Below are positions 49,700 to 59,297 of a DNA stretch of 64,000 nucleotides, in pieces. The first letter of the stretch is position 1, and every line of letters begins with the position of its first letter. The notes under the pieces are model-generated. The model made no database searches, was not told the DNA's origin, and saw only the letters and a list, made by a program, of their open reading frames with translations. The DNA comes from Streptomyces mirabilis (GTDB lineage: Bacteria; Actinomycetota; Actinomycetes; Streptomycetales; Streptomycetaceae). The stretch is from NCBI RefSeq assembly GCF_039503195.1, contig NZ_JBCJKP010000001.1:806001-870000 (forward strand), written 5' to 3'. A program made the position numbers and the translations under genes.

Positions 49700-51151
49700 G
49701 TGACCACATCGTCGCAGCCACGGGTATCGGGTCTGGAAATCCGCTCCATCGACTACGTCCCCCTCGACGAGCGGCACGGAAAACTCTGGCACCTGGGGCC
49801 TCTGTGGTTCATGTCCAACGCGCAGATCGCCACCCTGGCGGTAGGGCTGATCAGCATCACCGAGGGCGGCAACCTCATCTGGTCGCTGATCGCGATCGCC
49901 GCGGGCACCATCCTCGGCACGTTCTTCATGGCCTTCCACTCCGCGCAGGGCCCGCAGCTGGGACTGCCGCAGATGATCCAGTCACGGCCGCAGTTCGGCT
50001 ACGTCGGGGCTCTGCTCGTATGGCTGTTCGCCTATGTGCAGTACGCGGGGTTCAACGTCTTCAACACGATCCTGGCCGGTGAGGCCCTGCACACCACAGT
50101 GCACGGCGGCGTCAAGCTGTGGGTCGTCGTGGTCACACTCGTCGGGTTCGTCATCGCGCTGGTGGGCTACGACGTCATCCACCGCGCCGAGCGGATTCTC
50201 ACCTACACCTTCCTGGTCGTCTTCGGGATCTTCACCGTGGGCATCCTGCTCACCCTGCACTATCCCCCGGGCTCCTTCGACCTCGGCGGCTTCCAGTGGA
50301 CCCCGTTCCTCGCGCAGTTCGGCGTGGTCGCCGGATACCAGATCAGCTGGGCCATCTACGTCTCGGACTACTCCCGCTACCTCCCGCCGGACGTGACCGT
50401 CCGCAAGACCTTCTACTGGACGTACTTCGGGTCGGCGCTCGGCGGCATCTGGCTGATGTGCCTCGGGGCTCTGCTCGCCGCGTGGGCGGGCAAGGACTTC
50501 GAGACCGTCCGCTCGATCAACGCGGCGGGCGACAAGGTCTTCAGCGGCTTCGGCGCGATCGTCCTGCTGTTCTCCGCCCTGGGCCTGATCTCGGTGACCG
50601 CCCTGAACATGTACGGCGGGTCCCTCACACTCATCAGCGCGATCGACTCGTTCAAGAGAGTGCGGCCGACCGTCGCCGTACGGCTCGTGACGATCGGCCT
50701 CACCGCGGCGCTCTCCGTGGTGGGGGCACTGGCCTCCACCGCCCATTTCCTCGAGAACTTCAACAACTTCCTGCTGTTGGTGCTCTACCTGTTCATTCCG
50801 TGGACCGCCGTGAACCTCATGGACTACTACGTGGTGCGCCGCGGCCACTACGCGGTCGCCGAGATCTTCAACCCGCACGGCATCTACGGCCGCTGGGGCT
50901 GGCACGGCATCATCGCCTACCTGGTCGGCTTCGCGGTCATGGTGCCGTTCTTCTCCGTCGGCACGCTCTTCGTCGGACCCGCCGCCCACGCGCTCGGCGG
51001 TGCGGACATCGCCCTGTTCATCGGGCTGCCCGTCTCCGCGGTGCTCTACTGGCTGCTCACCCGGTCGATCGACGTCGATGCCGAGGCCCGCCTGGCCGAG
51101 GCGGAGATCGCGACGCTGGAATCGGCGGCCCATGAGCACCGAGAGCCATGA
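49700..51151 (+). CDS. NCS1-family nucleobase/cytosine permease
   Basis: A 483-residue membrane protein with about 12 helices. IDYVPLDERHGKLWHLGPLWFMSNAQIATLAVGLI and GPQLGLPQMIQSRPQFGYVGALLVWLFAYVQYAGFNVFNTILAG match the NCS1 cation-nucleobase symporters; FNNFLLLVLYLFIPWTAVNLMDYYVVRRGHY is the family's C-terminal motif. AAAGGAGG lies five bases before the GTG. Substrate could be cytosine, another purine or pyrimidine, or allantoin; no catabolic gene nearby decides it. Confidence 0.9.
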   Translation: MTTSSQPRVSGLEIRSIDYVPLDERHGKLWHLGPLWFMSNAQIATLAVGLISITEGGNLIWSLIAIAAGTILGTFFMAFHSAQGPQLGLPQMIQSRPQFGYVGALLVWLFAYVQYAGFNVFNTILAGEALHTTVHGGVKLWVVVVTLVGFVIALVGYDVIHRAERILTYTFLVVFGIFTVGILLTLHYPPGSFDLGGFQWTPFLAQFGVVAGYQISWAIYVSDYSRYLPPDVTVRKTFYWTYFGSALGGIWLMCLGALLAAWAGKDFETVRSINAAGDKVFSGFGAIVLLFSALGLISVTALNMYGGSLTLISAIDSFKRVRPTVAVRLVTIGLTAALSVVGALASTAHFLENFNNFLLLVLYLFIPWTAVNLMDYYVVRRGHYAVAEIFNPHGIYGRWGWHGIIAYLVGFAVMVPFFSVGTLFVGPAAHALGGADIALFIGLPVSAVLYWLLTRSIDVDAEARLAEAEIATLESAAHEHREP

Positions 51152-51286
51152 CCTTGCCATGGACGCCGACCTTGCGATGGGCGCCCGGAGCTACGGGCCG
51201 GGAACCGCAGGGCACTTTTATGCGTCCTGTCCGTCTTGCGGAGTGACGGCCGCCGCTCGGGGCGCGAACAACAGCAAAGGGTGATC

Positions 51287-51730
51287 ATGAGGCGGAGACG
51301 GGTGCTCGCCGCAGTCGTGGTGTTTCCGGTGGCTTTCGTGGGGTGGATCGCCTGGACGGTCTTCACGGCCCTCACCGCCGACCCGATGACCCAGGTGGAA
51401 GCCGCCTCGTGCGAGGACGCCCTGCGCTACGCGGACCAGGACGGGCTGCCCAAGGGGGCTCAAGACGCGAAGTGCACCGTCCGCGCCTGGCTGGACACGG
51501 AATACCGGGCCCGATTCACGATCACACGAGCGGATCTGGACGCGTGGCTGAAGGAGGCCTATCCCGGCACCCGTCTCACGTCGGAGTACTGCTCCGGGAC
51601 ACCGGTGGACGTCTGCGCTCACATCGATCTGCACCCTGAAGCCGAAGGCGGGGCGATGGCGGTAGACATCACCGTGCAGTACGGCGAGGACTCGACAGCG
51701 GTCGTCGATTTCTCGGCGTACGACGTGTGA
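51287..51730 (+). CDS. Membrane-anchored or secreted hypothetical protein
   Basis: A 147-residue protein. MRRRRVLAAVVVFPVAFVGWIAWTVFTALTA is a signal-anchor; the rest is exposed, with four Cys (SCEDALRYADQD, KCTVRAWLD, YCSGTPVDVCAHI) that could form two disulfides. AAGGG lies six bases before the ATG. Family not recognised. Confidence 0.75.
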   Translation: MRRRRVLAAVVVFPVAFVGWIAWTVFTALTADPMTQVEAASCEDALRYADQDGLPKGAQDAKCTVRAWLDTEYRARFTITRADLDAWLKEAYPGTRLTSEYCSGTPVDVCAHIDLHPEAEGGAMAVDITVQYGEDSTAVVDFSAYDV

Positions 51731-51804
51731 CGCAGCCGACGCCGCCTTCCGCACGAGCGGTTGCCACTGCCCTTCCGCCCCGACCGACCTGTGCGGTCAC
51801 AGAA

Positions 51805-52362
51805 CTAGACCGCCGCGAGCATCGGCGCGACCAGACCTCGCGCCCACTCGCCGGACGCGGGCTCCCCGCTGAAGATCGCGCGGTAGTACAGCGGACCGAG
51901 CAGTCCGTCGACGGCCCGCTCCACGCTCGGCACCTTGCCTCCTCGAGCTCGCTCCCGCTCGATGATCGCCCCGAGCTGAGCGTGCCGGTCGGCCGTGCAG
52001 GCGCTGCCGCCCTCCGGGCCCGAGCCGATCGTCGCCCGCATCAGGGCGAGGACGTCGGGATCGGCGAGGTCGGTGGCGACATCGCCCGTCCACCGCTCCA
52101 GGTCACCCACCAGAGAGCCGGTGTCCGGCACCACGACGTCGCCACTGAACCGACTCGTGGCGACGTCGGCCAGGAGCTGCGCCACTGAACCCCACCGCCG
52201 GTACACCGTGGTCGCGTGCACGCCGGCGCGCGCCGCGATGGCGGGAATGGTCAGCGCCTCGGCCGGCTCATCGGCGAGCAGTTCCCCGACCGCGCGGTGA
52301 ACGGCCGCGCGTACCCGCGCGGATCGGCCGCCGGGACGGGGTTGGACTGTTGCTTCGGTCAT
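51805..52362 (-). CDS. TetR-family transcriptional regulator
   Basis: A 185-residue protein. RAAVHRAVGELLADEPAEALTIPAIAARAGVHATTVYRRWGSVAQLLADVA is the HTH, followed by the TetR_C-type ligand domain (LERWTGDVATDLADPDVLALMRATIG; GLLGPLYYRAIFSGEP). Divergent from the MFS gene at 52438 over a perfect 15-bp inverted repeat, so it almost certainly represses it. Confidence 0.92.
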   Translation of the reverse strand: MTEATVQPRPGGRSARVRAAVHRAVGELLADEPAEALTIPAIAARAGVHATTVYRRWGSVAQLLADVATSRFSGDVVVPDTGSLVGDLERWTGDVATDLADPDVLALMRATIGSGPEGGSACTADRHAQLGAIIERERARGGKVPSVERAVDGLLGPLYYRAIFSGEPASGEWARGLVAPMLAAV

Positions 52363-52378
52363 GCGGAAATTATCGCAC

Positions 52379-52418
52379 TGATCGCTGCGTTAGGGGAGAA
52401 CTGCTAACGCAGCGATCA
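52379..52418. promoter_or_regulatory. Perfect 15-bp inverted repeat, TetR operator for the MFS gene
   Basis: TGATCGCTGCGTTAG (52379-52393) and CTAACGCAGCGATCA (52404-52418) flank a 10-base spacer, between the divergent TetR and MFS genes, 20 bases before the MFS start. Confidence 0.85.
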
Positions 52419-52437
52419 CTGCATTCGGAGAGAGCGC

Positions 52438-53736
52438 ATGCCTGACGTATCCACGTCCCACAAGAAGGTCCCGTCGGCCTCAGCCCCAGGTGGCCCGCCG
52501 TCCGGTCGTGTGCGGCGGGGGCTGAGCCGACCGGTGGCCTTCGCCTCCATCGCGGCCGTCTTCGTCCTCTTCATGGCCGCGTCCAGCGCGCCGTCGCCGC
52601 TCTACGTCATCTACCAGCACGAGTGGAGCTTCTCGGCGACCACGCTGACCACCGTTTTCGCGGTGTACGTCGTAGGAATGATCGGGGCACTCCTGGTGCT
52701 CGGCGCGCTGTCCGATCACATCGGCCGCCGACCGGTCCTGGCATCGGCCATCGCCCTCGAAGCGTTGGCGATGGCACTGTTCATCGTCGCCGACGACGTC
52801 TCGATCCTTCTGACAGCCCGCTTCGTCCAGGGCATCGCCACCGGCGCGGCCATGACCACGCTCGGGGCGACCCTCGTCGATCTCAACCCGCCCCACGCAC
52901 CGCACCGCGCCGGCGTCATCACCGGTGCGGCCCCCACGTTCGGGCTGGGCCTCGGTGCACTGGGCTGTGGTGTCCTCGCGGAGTACGGGCCGCACCCGAC
53001 CCGACTGGTCTACGTGCTGCTGCTCGCGGCTCTGGTCCTCGCCGGTCTGCTCATCGCCCTCATACCCGAGACGGCACAGCGCCGGCCCGGCGTCGTACGG
53101 TCGCTCCAGCCGCGCCTCGGCGTCGCTCCGCGGCTGCGCACGGACCTGATGGCACTCGTCCCGATCCTGGTGGCGAGCTGGGCACTCGGCGGACTGTATC
53201 TCTCACTCGGTCCGTCAGTGGCCGCCAACCTGTTCGGCCTGTCCAGCCATGTCATCGGCGGCCTCGTGGTCACCCTGCTCTGCGTGCCCGCCTCGATCAC
53301 GGCGTTCGCGCTGCGCGGCTGGCCCACCGAGCGCACGCTCGCCCTTTCGGCCACCTTGCTGCTGCTCGGCACGGCCGTGGGTCTGGGCGGCGTGGAGGCG
53401 AACTCGCTCACCATGGCCGCGTCCGGCACCGCCCTCGCGGGAGTCGGCTTCGGCGGCTCGGCTCTCGCCAGCTTCGGCACTCTGGCCCGGATCGCCGAGC
53501 CGGCCGAGCGGGGCGAACTGTTCGCGGTCGCGTTCGTGATCTCCTACCTGGCCTTCAGCATCCCGGCCGTGGTCGCAGGGATCGCCGCCACGAACGTCGG
53601 CCTGCACGAGACCTCGGTCGTCTACAGCGCGGCCGTCATCGCCTTCAGCGCCCTCGCGCTCGCCGCCCAACGGCTCCGCACGGGACGGGCCAGGAACACC
53701 GGCCAGTGCGGCCGGCCCGCCACGGCCCACCACTAG
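52438..53736 (+). CDS. MFS efflux transporter
   Basis: A 432-residue protein with 12 predicted helices. SIAAVFVLFMAASSAPSPLYVIYQHEWSFSATTLTTVFAVYVVGMIGALLVLGALSDHIGRRPVLASAIAL contains the motif A loop (GALSDHIGRRP); ARFVQGIATGAAMTTLGATLVDL follows. GGAGAGA lies a few bases upstream. With its divergent TetR it is a typical drug or metabolite exporter. Substrate unknown. Confidence 0.92.
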   Translation: MPDVSTSHKKVPSASAPGGPPSGRVRRGLSRPVAFASIAAVFVLFMAASSAPSPLYVIYQHEWSFSATTLTTVFAVYVVGMIGALLVLGALSDHIGRRPVLASAIALEALAMALFIVADDVSILLTARFVQGIATGAAMTTLGATLVDLNPPHAPHRAGVITGAAPTFGLGLGALGCGVLAEYGPHPTRLVYVLLLAALVLAGLLIALIPETAQRRPGVVRSLQPRLGVAPRLRTDLMALVPILVASWALGGLYLSLGPSVAANLFGLSSHVIGGLVVTLLCVPASITAFALRGWPTERTLALSATLLLLGTAVGLGGVEANSLTMAASGTALAGVGFGGSALASFGTLARIAEPAERGELFAVAFVISYLAFSIPAVVAGIAATNVGLHETSVVYSAAVIAFSALALAAQRLRTGRARNTGQCGRPATAHH

Positions 53737-53796
53737 AGAAACCCCGACACGGACACCCTCACCACCCATCCATGACGGGTGGCGGGCACACGAAGC

Positions 53797-53827
53797 CCCC
53801 GGCAGGCACAGAGGCCCACTGCCGGGG
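53797..53827. terminator. Rho-independent terminator
   Basis: CCCCGGCAG (53797-53805) pairs with CTGCCGGGG (53819-53827), extended by AGC/GCT with a bulge, then AGCTTTGATTT on the plus strand. It lies between the converging MFS gene and the small gene at 53911. Confidence 0.75.
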
Positions 53828-53910
53828 AGCTTTGATTTCCAGACGAACGACACGACCGCGCCCAGGACCGTCGTCACCACCGATGCCCGCGACGGCATCG
53901 GCGCGGAAGG

Positions 53911-54102
53911 TCAGCGGTCGGCGATGTCCTCGCGCAGGCCGTCGGAGAATTCCCACCATGACAGCGGAAGCCAGTCGCCGTTGACGAAGCCGTCGACCGT
54001 AGCGCCTCGGCCGCGGACCGTCACGGTCGTTCCCGGCGGGTAGGTGGTGCCGGACAATCCCGGCACGGGAACAAGCAGCGTTCCCAGTCGCTGTGCTGAC
54101 AT
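53911..54102 (-). CDS. Small conserved-looking hypothetical protein
   Basis: A 63-residue protein, MSAQRLGTLLVPVPGLSGTTYPPGTTVTVRGRGATVDGFVNGDWLPLSWWEFSDGLREDIADR. GGGAGG lies seven bases before the ATG, strong support for translation. Resembles small beta-barrel (SH3-like) proteins; function unknown. Divergent from the dehydrogenase gene. Confidence 0.7.
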   Translation of the reverse strand: MSAQRLGTLLVPVPGLSGTTYPPGTTVTVRGRGATVDGFVNGDWLPLSWWEFSDGLREDIADR

Positions 54103-54278
54103 CTTTCGGCCTCCCTCTCCACTGCATTTCTCTGCACGGCACCGGGCAGTTATTCACATCGACGGTACCGGCTTGTCCGATCGCCCAGGACGGAGAATCA
54201 TGAGAGATGGGTCACGCGGAGAATGTGGGCGGGGGCGTGGACATCACATACATGCGTCACCGAGCGGAGGTGGCAGCC

Positions 54279-55412
54279 GTGAAGGCCGTCGTTTACAAAG
54301 GGCCGTTCAGCGTTGCGGTCGAAGAGGTTGAAAAGCCCAGCATCCAGCATCCGAACGATGTGATCGTACGGGTCACTTCCACCGCGATATGCGGATCCGA
54401 TCTGCACATGTACGAGGGCCGTACCGCCGCCGAGCCCGGCATCGTCTTCGGCCACGAGAACATGGGAATCATCGAAGAACTCGGCCAGGGCATCACCTCG
54501 CTCAAGGAGGGCGACCGTGTGGTCATGCCCTTCAACGTCGCCTGCGGGTTCTGCATGAACTGCGTCGAGGGATTCACCGGTTACTGTCTGACCGTCAATC
54601 CCGGTTTCGCGGGCGGCGCGTACGGATACGTCGCCATGGGCCCCTGGAAGGGCGGCCAGGCCGAATACCTGCGCGTACCGTTCGCCGACTTCAACTGCCT
54701 GAAGCTGCCGCCGGGAAACGAGCACGAGAGTGATTTCATATTGCTCGCCGACATTTTCCCCACCGGATACCACGGTTGTGAGCTCGCCCAGGTCCGCCCG
54801 GGCGAGAGCGTCGCGGTGTACGGCGGAGGGCCTGTCGGACTCATGGCCGCCTACTCGGCTCTGCTGCGCGGCGCGAAGAAGGTCTTCGTCGTGGACCGGG
54901 TCCCCGAACGGCTGCAGAAGGCCGCGGAGATAGGCGCGGTTCCGATCAACTTCTCCGAGGGCAACCCGATCGAGCAGATCAAGGACCAGACGGACGGCAT
55001 CGGCACGGACAAGGGCATTGACGCCGTCGGCTACCAGGCGACAGGGCACGGCACGGACCGCGAAGAACCGGCGACCGTCCTGAACTCGCTCGTCGGCACG
55101 GTTCGAGCCACCGGAGCGCTGGGCGTGCCCGGCCTCTATGTGCCCTCCGACCCCGGCGGCCCGGACGAGCAGGCCAAGCAGGGCAAGCTCCTCGTCTCGA
55201 TCGGCAAGCTCTTCGAGAAGGGCCTGCGGATGGGGACGGGACAGTGCAACGTGAAGCGCTACAACCGGTACCTGCGCGACATGATCATCGGGGGCAGGGC
55301 GAAGCCCAGTTTCGTCGTCTCCCACGAACTGCCCCTGGATCAGGCACCGTCGGGCTACGACAAGTTCGACAAGCGGATCGAGGGCTACACGAAGGTGATA
55401 CTGCACCCGTAG
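54279..55412 (+). CDS. Zinc alcohol dehydrogenase, glutathione-independent formaldehyde dehydrogenase-like
   Basis: A 377-residue medium-chain dehydrogenase. AICGSDLHMYEGR and GHENMGIIEELGQGI supply catalytic-zinc ligands (Cys, then His-Glu); CGFCMNCVEGFTGYC holds structural-zinc cysteines, fewer than the usual four-Cys spacing but typical of this subgroup; VAVYGGGPVGLMAAYSALLRGAKKVFVVDRVPERL binds NAD. The long insertion and PSDPGGPDEQAKQGK are the formaldehyde dehydrogenase/dismutase pattern. GTG at 54279 with GGAGG eight bases upstream. It may oxidise formaldehyde or other aldehydes. Confidence 0.9.
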   Translation: MKAVVYKGPFSVAVEEVEKPSIQHPNDVIVRVTSTAICGSDLHMYEGRTAAEPGIVFGHENMGIIEELGQGITSLKEGDRVVMPFNVACGFCMNCVEGFTGYCLTVNPGFAGGAYGYVAMGPWKGGQAEYLRVPFADFNCLKLPPGNEHESDFILLADIFPTGYHGCELAQVRPGESVAVYGGGPVGLMAAYSALLRGAKKVFVVDRVPERLQKAAEIGAVPINFSEGNPIEQIKDQTDGIGTDKGIDAVGYQATGHGTDREEPATVLNSLVGTVRATGALGVPGLYVPSDPGGPDEQAKQGKLLVSIGKLFEKGLRMGTGQCNVKRYNRYLRDMIIGGRAKPSFVVSHELPLDQAPSGYDKFDKRIEGYTKVILHP

Positions 55413-55619
55413 CCCTGCGGACCGCGGCCTCCGGCCACTGCCGCTCGCCGGCTGTCGCGATGTGATGTCCTGCCAGATGCGCCGGGAGTTTCCCGGCGGG
55501 CAGGGAACGTCGGCGGACGGTGCGTCAGTGAGCCTGGCCCCGCCACTCCCCATGCGTGAGGTCGCTTTCGGCGACGGGAGCCAAGGCGGTGAACCCCCTC
55601 CGCTCGCGCACCGGACGAC

Positions 55620-55657
55620 GGCGGGCCCCGGCGGAACAGAATCCGCCGGGGCCCGCC
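55620..55657. terminator. Perfect 16-bp hairpin near the argG 3' end
   Basis: GGCGGGCCCCGGCGGA (55620-55635) and its exact complement (55642-55657) enclose ACAGAA. It is 30 bases past the argG stop on the minus strand. The rest of 55413-55686 is empty. Confidence 0.85.
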
Positions 55658-55686
55658 ACCCGGGTACGTACGACCGGTGACCCGCG

Positions 55687-57171
<1,485 letters not shown>

Positions 57172-57278
57172 GCCACTCTGCCGACGGTCAGGCGTCCCGC
57201 CGACGAGGAAGTGACCGAGACCACAAAGAAAACGATGCCGTTTCGATAGCACCGGAGCTACGCTGATGCCATCGAAGT

Positions 57279-57297
57279 GAACGAAACCGTTTCGTTC
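57279..57297. promoter_or_regulatory. 19-bp palindrome upstream of the response regulator gene
   Basis: GAACGAAAC and GTTTCGTTC flank a single C, giving a perfect dyad. A related AAACG...CGTTT lies at about 57228-57243, and TACGCT between them could be a -10 box. Confidence 0.6.
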
Positions 57298-57369
57298 ATG
57301 GGGAGTGCGGTGGCGGACACCCGACCCACGTCGGCGGGCGCGCCCCCACCCTCACGAAGGGCGCCCGTC

Positions 57370-58068
57370 ATGACCTCCGTACTCGTCGTGCACAGCCAGT
57401 CCCTGCACCGGCTCGGTCTGCACATGCTGCTGGCGGCCGAGGCCGACCTGACCGTCGTCGGCCAGGCGACGAGTGGCACCGAAGCGGTCCCCATGAGCGC
57501 CGCGCTCGGTCCCGACGTCGTCGTGATGGGTGACCACGCAGCCGATCCGAACGGCGTCGAAGCCATCCGTCGCATCACCCGGCCCCTCACCCCGCTTCCG
57601 GCGCCCGAGCCCGTCAGAGCCGGCGGGCGCCCCCCGCGCGTACTGGTCCTGACCCCCAGCGGCCACGAGGGGTACGCCTACGCGGCACTGCGCGCCGGAG
57701 CCGGTGGGTTCCTCCCCCAGGACGCCACCCCCGACGAACTGGCCGCGGCCGTCCGTATCGTGGCCGCCGGAGACGCCGTCACCACTCCCAGCGTCACCCG
57801 TGCGCTCATCGACGCCGTCCGCCAGGAGCGCCCGGCCCGCACCCCCGAGCAGGAAACAGGGCTCGACATGCTCACCGAGCGGGAACGCGACGTCCTCACC
57901 GCCGTCGCCTCCGGCTGGTCCAACGCCGAGATCGCCACGCGGCTGTCCATCGCGCCGACCACCGTCAAGTCACACGTCAGCCACATCCTCGCCAAGATCG
58001 GGGCCCGCGCCCGCGTACAGGCGGTGGCCTTCGCCTACGAGTCGGGCCTGGTGCGACCGGCCGCCTGA
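57370..58068 (+). CDS. Atypical LuxR-type response regulator lacking phosphorylation residues
   Basis: A 232-residue protein with a receiver-like domain (MTSVLVVHSQSLHRLGLHMLLAAEADLTVVGQATSGTEAV) and a C-terminal NarL/LuxR HTH (LTERERDVLTAVASGWSNAEIATRLSIAPTTVKSHVSHILAKIGARARVQAVAFA). The receiver has lost its key residues. The acidic pair after strand 1 is His-Ser (VVHSQ), the phospho-Asp position is Gly (VVVMGDHAADPNG, with Asp one residue later), and the conserved Lys is Gln (GGFLPQDATPDEL). Thr in VLVLTPSG remains. No histidine kinase adjoins it. It probably acts without phosphorylation. AAGGG precedes the ATG; ATG 57298 or GTG 57277 upstream are alternatives. Confidence 0.88.
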   Translation: MTSVLVVHSQSLHRLGLHMLLAAEADLTVVGQATSGTEAVPMSAALGPDVVVMGDHAADPNGVEAIRRITRPLTPLPAPEPVRAGGRPPRVLVLTPSGHEGYAYAALRAGAGGFLPQDATPDELAAAVRIVAAGDAVTTPSVTRALIDAVRQERPARTPEQETGLDMLTERERDVLTAVASGWSNAEIATRLSIAPTTVKSHVSHILAKIGARARVQAVAFAYESGLVRPAA

Positions 58069-58199
58069 CGCCGACCCCCACCGCACGGCCGGCGACTCCG
58101 CGAGCAGGTCCGGGTCGCGGTACCACTCCCCGCAGGCCACGCCTCCCCCTCGCGCCGCGCCCCGACCGAGGCCGCCGCGACCCCAAAACGCGCCGCTGT

Positions 58200-58217
58200 T
58201 GACCTCCACGGAGGTCA
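58200..58217. promoter_or_regulatory. Orphan MerR-like dyad
   Basis: TGACCTCC and GGAGGTCA flank AC, preceded by T to give TTGACCTCC. It resembles a MerR-family operator but lies between converging genes with nothing to control. Confidence 0.3.
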
Positions 58218-58281
58218 GGCCGTTCTCCGACCTTCGCCGACCGCGAGCTGGGTGGGCCACTGGGGGCGCCCGAGCGTGATG

Positions 58282-59070
58282 TCACCGTCCGCCGAGCGTC
58301 ACCTTGGCGGCCTTCGTGCGCCCCAGGTCGACCAGCCGCACGCTTCCGCCCGTGCAACGGCCGCGGGTCGAGCGTTCGTACGTGGAGCCGTATCGGTAGG
58401 TGCCGTTGCCCTGTGCATTCGCCGCGGGCTGGGTGAAGTAGGCGACCGACCGAGGCACCTTGTCGCAGGCGACGGCGGTGCCGAAGTACTCGCTGAAGTT
58501 GGACGGGACGCCGAGCAGGGTCTGGTTGCGCGGCACCCGGAGACTTCCGATGGCGGTGTCGACACCTGTCCTCATGTTCCGGATCCACGCGCCCCACCAC
58601 TGCCCGCCGGCGTCCGCGTTCAGGCGCCACACCCGGAACCGGTAGTCGGTCTGCCGGTCGATGGCATAAGCGAGCCGGCAGCTGAGTCCCGTTCCCTCGC
58701 CGCCGAACGGCCCGCAGCTCCCCCTGCCGGCGTTGGCGTTCCACAGCGAGAAGATCGCCGTCTCACCGGTCGTGTGGTTGAAGCGCGTCCCGTCGGTCTG
58801 CAGGCCCATGTACCCGCCGTTGCCCGGTGTGGCCGTGAAGTCCCACATCACGGCCCAGTACGAGTGGTTCGCCTTCTGTGTGATCTGCACCCGCTGGTCG
58901 ATGTTCCAGAACCCGTTGGCGCCGTGGAAGTTCCATATCGCGTACTCGTTGGCGTCCTGGTGTTGTGCGGCCTGTGCCGGCGCGGTGCTCAGCATGAGCA
59001 CCGCGCAGACGGCCGCGACGAATCCCAGAACCCCGCGCGCCCGAGAGCGCCGACCCCGTGGGCGTGCCAT
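58282..59070 (-). CDS. Secreted protein of unknown function (DUF3472-like)
   Basis: A 262-residue protein. MARPRGRRSRARGVLGFVAAVCAVLMLSTAPAQAAQ is a Sec signal peptide with an AQA site. The mature part is Trp- and Tyr-rich: NEYAIWNFHGANGFWNIDQRVQITQKANHSYWAVMWDFTATPGNGGYMGLQTDG and DYRFRVWRLNADAGGQWWGAWIRNMRTGVDTAIGSLRVP look like a beta-sandwich, possibly carbohydrate-binding, close to DUF3472. Paired Cys later. The ATG at 59070 is a choice; a GTG about 24 bases upstream is possible. Confidence 0.75.
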   Translation of the reverse strand: MARPRGRRSRARGVLGFVAAVCAVLMLSTAPAQAAQHQDANEYAIWNFHGANGFWNIDQRVQITQKANHSYWAVMWDFTATPGNGGYMGLQTDGTRFNHTTGETAIFSLWNANAGRGSCGPFGGEGTGLSCRLAYAIDRQTDYRFRVWRLNADAGGQWWGAWIRNMRTGVDTAIGSLRVPRNQTLLGVPSNFSEYFGTAVACDKVPRSVAYFTQPAANAQGNGTYRYGSTYERSTRGRCTGGSVRLVDLGRTKAAKVTLGGR

Positions 59071-59297
59071 TGCGCTGTTGATCGTCCCCACCCCCCTGTT
59101 CACGCCGACCACCCCCGCGTCGGCGGTCCGGACCCGGCGGTGGTCGTGCGCCACCACGCTAGGCGAACGGGCATAGAAGACATAAGGGGCGTGAGGAGAA
59201 GTAAGGGCACGCTGCCCGAGTGCTCCGTCACGCCCCCTCTACGACGTCCACGCGCCGCACTTGCGCGTATTCGTCCACGTCCTTCCGTGCGGTCGCG

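Noticed and set aside
51132..51284. 50-codon frame with a CPSCG motif overlapping the permease end
   Set aside because: It overlaps the permease C-terminus, has no convincing RBS, and no similarity could be recognised.
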